In this document: in pieces, positions 42,178 through 44,931 of the stretch
Numbering within the stretch: the first letter of the stretch is position 1
How the letters are laid out: each line of letters starts with the position of its first letter
NCBI GenBank assembly: GCA_026390555.1
Contig: JAPLFS010000036.1
Location: 1-44,931 of the forward strand
DNA length: 44,931 nucleotides
From: Pseudomonadota bacterium
Lineage (GTDB): Bacteria; Bdellovibrionota_C; UBA2361; OMII01
Reading direction: 5' to 3'
Translations under genes and position numbers: made by a program
Notes under the pieces: generated by a model
The model's input: the letters and a program-made list of their open reading frames with translations, nothing else
Told to the model about the DNA's origin: nothing
Database searches by the model: none

Positions 42178-44604
42178 ATGTTCGGAGATCAAAGTTCGCT
42201 GCCAATTAGCAACATTAATAACGATTTAACTGAACCAGTGCCTGGTATGCAGCACGATCTAATCGCCGGGTTAAATCCGCCGCAGCAGGACGCTGTTGTG
42301 CACGGGGATGGACCGATCCTAGTTTTAGCAGGGGCCGGTAGTGGGAAAACACGTGTCTTAACGCACCGTATTGCGCAGCTAATCGAAGCACGCGGTGTTC
42401 GTTCTGATCGGATCTTTGCCGTTACCTTTACGAATAAAGCCGCAGAGCAGATGCGTACGCGTCTTAAAGAGCTTCTTTCTGAGCGTGCTGATGGAATCTG
42501 GATCTCTACCTTTCACTCCGCTGGATTAAGGATTCTTAGACACAAAGCACAACTGCTTTCATACTCAAATCAGTTCGTTGTCTATGACGACCAGGACTCA
42601 AAGGGGGTACTAAAGCAGGTTCTTAAGGAGCTCAATATCAACGAGGATCGCTACCCCCTCGACACCTTCTCACGCGCGATCGATCGGGCAAAAAACAGTT
42701 ATATCCTGCCAGAGGAGGTTGGAAAACAGGCCTTTAACATCGAAACCGATCTCCAGGCGCAGGTTTACGCACGCTACCAGCAGCTATTGTTAGCCGCGAA
42801 TGCGATGGATTTTGGAGACCTGCTGGTCAACGCGGTTAGAATTTTGCGCGAATTTCCAGAGGAGCTTGAGTACTATCGTAGAACGTTACATTACATCTTA
42901 GTTGATGAGTTTCAGGATACGAACAAGGTTCAGTACATGTTTATTAGGCTCCTTGCTGAGCCTCGCAGAAACCTCTTCGTTGTAGGGGATGACGATCAAT
43001 CTATCTACGGATTTCGTGGTGCAACGATTAGCAATATCCTTGAATTTGAGCGGGATTTTCCCAACACGCAGGTCGTTAAGCTTGAGCAGAACTATCGCTC
43101 TACCGGCACAATTCTAGATGCTGCGCACTCCGTTATCGAGAAGAATAAATCACGCAAGCCAAAGAAGCTCTGGACCGCTAGCGAGGCCGGGGAGCGTATC
43201 CGAACCTTTATCGGATATGATGAAAACATGGAGGCGGAGTTTATAGCGGCAGAGATTCAACGTCTTGCAACGCAGGGCAATAAGTACTCAGAGATAGCAA
43301 TCATCTATCGCACCAATGCGCAGACCCGCGCACTTGAGGAAGCGCTTGTGCGGGCAAAGGTTCCATATCGGATCTTTGGAGGCTTAAAGTTCTTCGATCG
43401 TAAGGAGATTAAAGATATCCTGGCCTATGTGCGACTGCTGATGAATCCGGCCGATAATCAGGCCTTTCAGCGCGTCGTTAATACGCCACCCCGTGGTATC
43501 GGCGCACAGGCCATACAGGCCATCGCCGAAGAATCCCGCAGAACTTCAACTCCTTTTCTGCACTCATCTATCGCTATCGCTGAAGAGAACAAGAGCGTCA
43601 GGAAATTTATCGAGCTTATAGTAGAGCTTAAGACCGCCGCAGCAACGATGAAGCTCGGTCAGTTAATCAGCTTTATCATTGAGCGTAGCGAGTACGGTCC
43701 ACGCCTCGCCACCATGAAGGACCCTGCTGCGCAGTCCCGCATTGAAAACTTACAGGAGCTCGTTTCCCTAGGGGGCACGATGGAGCGCGCAGGGGAGGAC
43801 AACGAAGTTGTGATTAAGGACTTCCTTGATCGCATCTCACTTACCTCCAGTGCGGATATTCCGGTTAGCCAGGGTGTGACGCAACTACAGAACGAAAAAC
43901 CAGAGACTATTTCGCTGATGACGCTGCACCTAGCCAAGGGGCTAGAGTTTCCTGTCGTATTTTTAAGTGGACTTGAGGAGGGGCTACTACCACACTACCG
44001 CTCCCTTGATGATCCGATAGGTCTCGAAGAGGAGAGGCGGCTGTGTTACGTAGGGATAACGCGCGCGATGCGAGTCCTTTATCTAACCCGCGCCTATTAC
44101 CGAAGCATGTTCGCCTCGGGTGGAGGTGCCGGGGGTGCACGGATTGCTAGCCGCTTTGTTAAGGATATCGCACCCGATCGTACAATAGCCGTTGCAACCG
44201 AGCGCTCGCAGGGGGCGACCTTCCTGGATGGATACCCCCGCTTCTCATTTGAAGATCAGGAGGACGAATCAACTAGTAGCTGGAAGAGAAAGCAGGGTTA
44301 TTCCAGCAGGGTTGAGGCACCTGAGCCGCGCGTCAATGTTACCCTTGATCAGATGCGCAAACTCCTAACTCCGGCTGATACGATTAAAAAGCAGATAGAG
44401 ACCCCCAAGGAGTACTTTGAAAAGAGCTCAGCTGCTATTGAGCAGCTCGCCCCAGGTGTAGAGGTGATCCACCCTACGTTTGGTAAGGGGGTAGTGGATG
44501 TGGTTAACGGTAGCGGCAGCTCCGCCGCAGTTACGGTGCGCTTTGCAGCGTTCGATGAGCCAAAGAAGTTGGTGTACCGCTTTGCGAAGCTTGTGCTGGC
44601 GTAA
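42178..44604 (+). CDS. UvrD/PcrA-type superfamily 1 DNA helicase
   Basis: The 808-residue 3'-5' helicase from ATG 42178 takes part in nucleotide-excision repair and removal of RecA or stalled polymerase. Motifs in order: Q motif LNPPQQDAVVHGDGPILVLA, Walker A AGAGSGKTRVLTHRIA, TFTNKAAEQMRTRL, Walker B YILVDEFQDTNKVQYMFIRL, VGDDDQSIYGFRGA, EQNYRSTGTIL, LMTLHLAKGLEFPVVFLSGL and EERRLCYVGITRAM. The C-terminal PcrA-type domain (GVEVIHPTFGKGVVDVVNGS) binds RNA polymerase in PcrA. A GTG at 42127 is rejected, since it lies in the preceding terminator. No strong ribosome site precedes 42178. Confidence 0.95.
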   Translation: MFGDQSSLPISNINNDLTEPVPGMQHDLIAGLNPPQQDAVVHGDGPILVLAGAGSGKTRVLTHRIAQLIEARGVRSDRIFAVTFTNKAAEQMRTRLKELLSERADGIWISTFHSAGLRILRHKAQLLSYSNQFVVYDDQDSKGVLKQVLKELNINEDRYPLDTFSRAIDRAKNSYILPEEVGKQAFNIETDLQAQVYARYQQLLLAANAMDFGDLLVNAVRILREFPEELEYYRRTLHYILVDEFQDTNKVQYMFIRLLAEPRRNLFVVGDDDQSIYGFRGATISNILEFERDFPNTQVVKLEQNYRSTGTILDAAHSVIEKNKSRKPKKLWTASEAGERIRTFIGYDENMEAEFIAAEIQRLATQGNKYSEIAIIYRTNAQTRALEEALVRAKVPYRIFGGLKFFDRKEIKDILAYVRLLMNPADNQAFQRVVNTPPRGIGAQAIQAIAEESRRTSTPFLHSSIAIAEENKSVRKFIELIVELKTAAATMKLGQLISFIIERSEYGPRLATMKDPAAQSRIENLQELVSLGGTMERAGEDNEVVIKDFLDRISLTSSADIPVSQGVTQLQNEKPETISLMTLHLAKGLEFPVVFLSGLEEGLLPHYRSLDDPIGLEEERRLCYVGITRAMRVLYLTRAYYRSMFASGGGAGGARIASRFVKDIAPDRTIAVATERSQGATFLDGYPRFSFEDQEDESTSSWKRKQGYSSRVEAPEPRVNVTLDQMRKLLTPADTIKKQIETPKEYFEKSSAAIEQLAPGVEVIHPTFGKGVVDVVNGSGSSAAVTVRFAAFDEPKKLVYRFAKLVLA

Positions 44605-44644
44605 GGAACATTTTTTGGCAGTCCCTAAGCGTAGGCGAAGCCAT

Positions 44645-44931
44645 TGTCAAGGTCCCCTTTCTTTGAACACATAGTCTTAAATCAGTAGCCTCGGCTGTTC
44701 CTCAGCCCCGCAGGGGCTGGAGGGGGGTGCTCGAGGGGGGAGACTCATAACTTGTTGATAAGTTGTTAGTTGAGCTTGAGCACGTTTTCTGGCAATTGCT
44801 GGAGGCGCCCTATGAGCGGAATGGATCCGTTCGGTGTTGTAGTAGCCGATGTAGCAGTAGATAGCCTCCATCAGCTCGGATAGCGATGAGAACCGCTCAG
44901 GGTCTCCGAACTCGACTTTAAATCGTCCGAA
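44645..44931 (-). mobile_element. 3' part of an IS3-family insertion sequence (right copy, inverted)
   Basis: The element begins 40 bp after the helicase stop with TGTCAAGGTCCCC and runs off the window. 44645-44765 is the reverse complement of 21-141 with one mismatch. It carries the end of the transposase gene on the minus strand. The two copies therefore point towards each other across the window with their 3' ends inwards. Confidence 0.88.
44677..44931 (-). CDS. IS3-family transposase (OrfB) C-terminal part
   Basis: The frame runs in from beyond the window to a TAA at 44677-44679, 84 codons here. GRFKVEFGDPERFSSLSELM, EAIYCYIGYYNTERIHSAHR and APPAIARKR form the C-terminal rve block of IS3-family transposases, where the YIxYYNxxRIHxxL sequence is characteristic. 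The upstream catalytic Asp and Glu residues are outside the window. The tail TTYQQVMSLPPRAPPSSPCG is the same as in the left copy. Confidence 0.9.
   Translation of the reverse strand, partial: FGRFKVEFGDPERFSSLSELMEAIYCYIGYYNTERIHSAHRAPPAIARKRAQAQLTTYQQVMSLPPRAPPSSPCGAEEQPRLLI

Overview
The window is a piece of a Gram-negative bacterial chromosome around a replication origin. It carries dnaA, dnaN, recF and gyrB in series. Nearby are mnmG, trxB, accC, atpB/atpE, an RlmE/Mla/RNase HI operon and a UvrD/PcrA helicase. The Mla phospholipid-transport genes, a lipoprotein-type signal and a predicted exported lytic transglycosylase point to a diderm cell. The atpB-atpE pair stands apart from the other ATP synthase genes, and the style of these proteins resembles the old Deltaproteobacteria/Bdellovibrionota grouping. 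That placement is an inference from gene content; there is no rRNA here to settle it.

The first third (1-14.9 kb) is accessory and decayed. It starts with the end of an IS3-family element that cuts off a Fic-like gene. Next come an IS3 remnant and an acyltransferase gene broken by a 7-bp tandem repeat. Two large membrane-protein genes follow, one of the DUF2298 type. Then come a decayed IS91-type element, a large uncharacterised membrane protein, an intact acyltransferase-SGNH gene and an apparently intact IS110-type transposase. It closes with a second IS91 remnant, an IS3 C-terminal fragment and a short MITE-like inverted repeat. The intact genes look like envelope or surface-glycan genes (polytopic GT-C-like proteins and O-acyltransferases).

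The remaining two thirds (14.9-44.6 kb) are compact housekeeping DNA. From left to right: a membrane-anchored SGNH hydrolase; an AAA/DUF4143 ATPase with a palindromic promoter and probably a leaderless start; mnmG; a lytic transglycosylase; a pseudouridine synthase overlapping accC; and trxB. A DnaA-box cluster, atpE/atpB, dnaA, a second DnaA-box cluster, dnaN, recF and gyrB follow. After gyrB there is a hidden 35-codon basic gene, an FAD monooxygenase/VOC pair, a GDPD lipoprotein and a GT-C glycosyltransferase. Then comes a long minus-strand operon reading rlmE-mlaE-mlaF-mlaD-mlaC-rnhA-MFS. Last are a hidden 57-codon gene with its own ribosome site and terminator, and the uvrD/pcrA-type helicase.

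The right edge holds a second copy of the IS3-family element seen at the left edge, in inverted orientation. The whole 44.5-kb origin segment therefore lies between inverted IS copies. No tRNA, rRNA or CRISPR array was recognised. I did not find a clear multi-gene novel defence or biosynthetic system. The items most worth a second look are the two hidden small genes, the two DnaA-box clusters on either side of atpEB-dnaA, the repeat-mediated break of the acyltransferase, and the IS110 leader hairpin.
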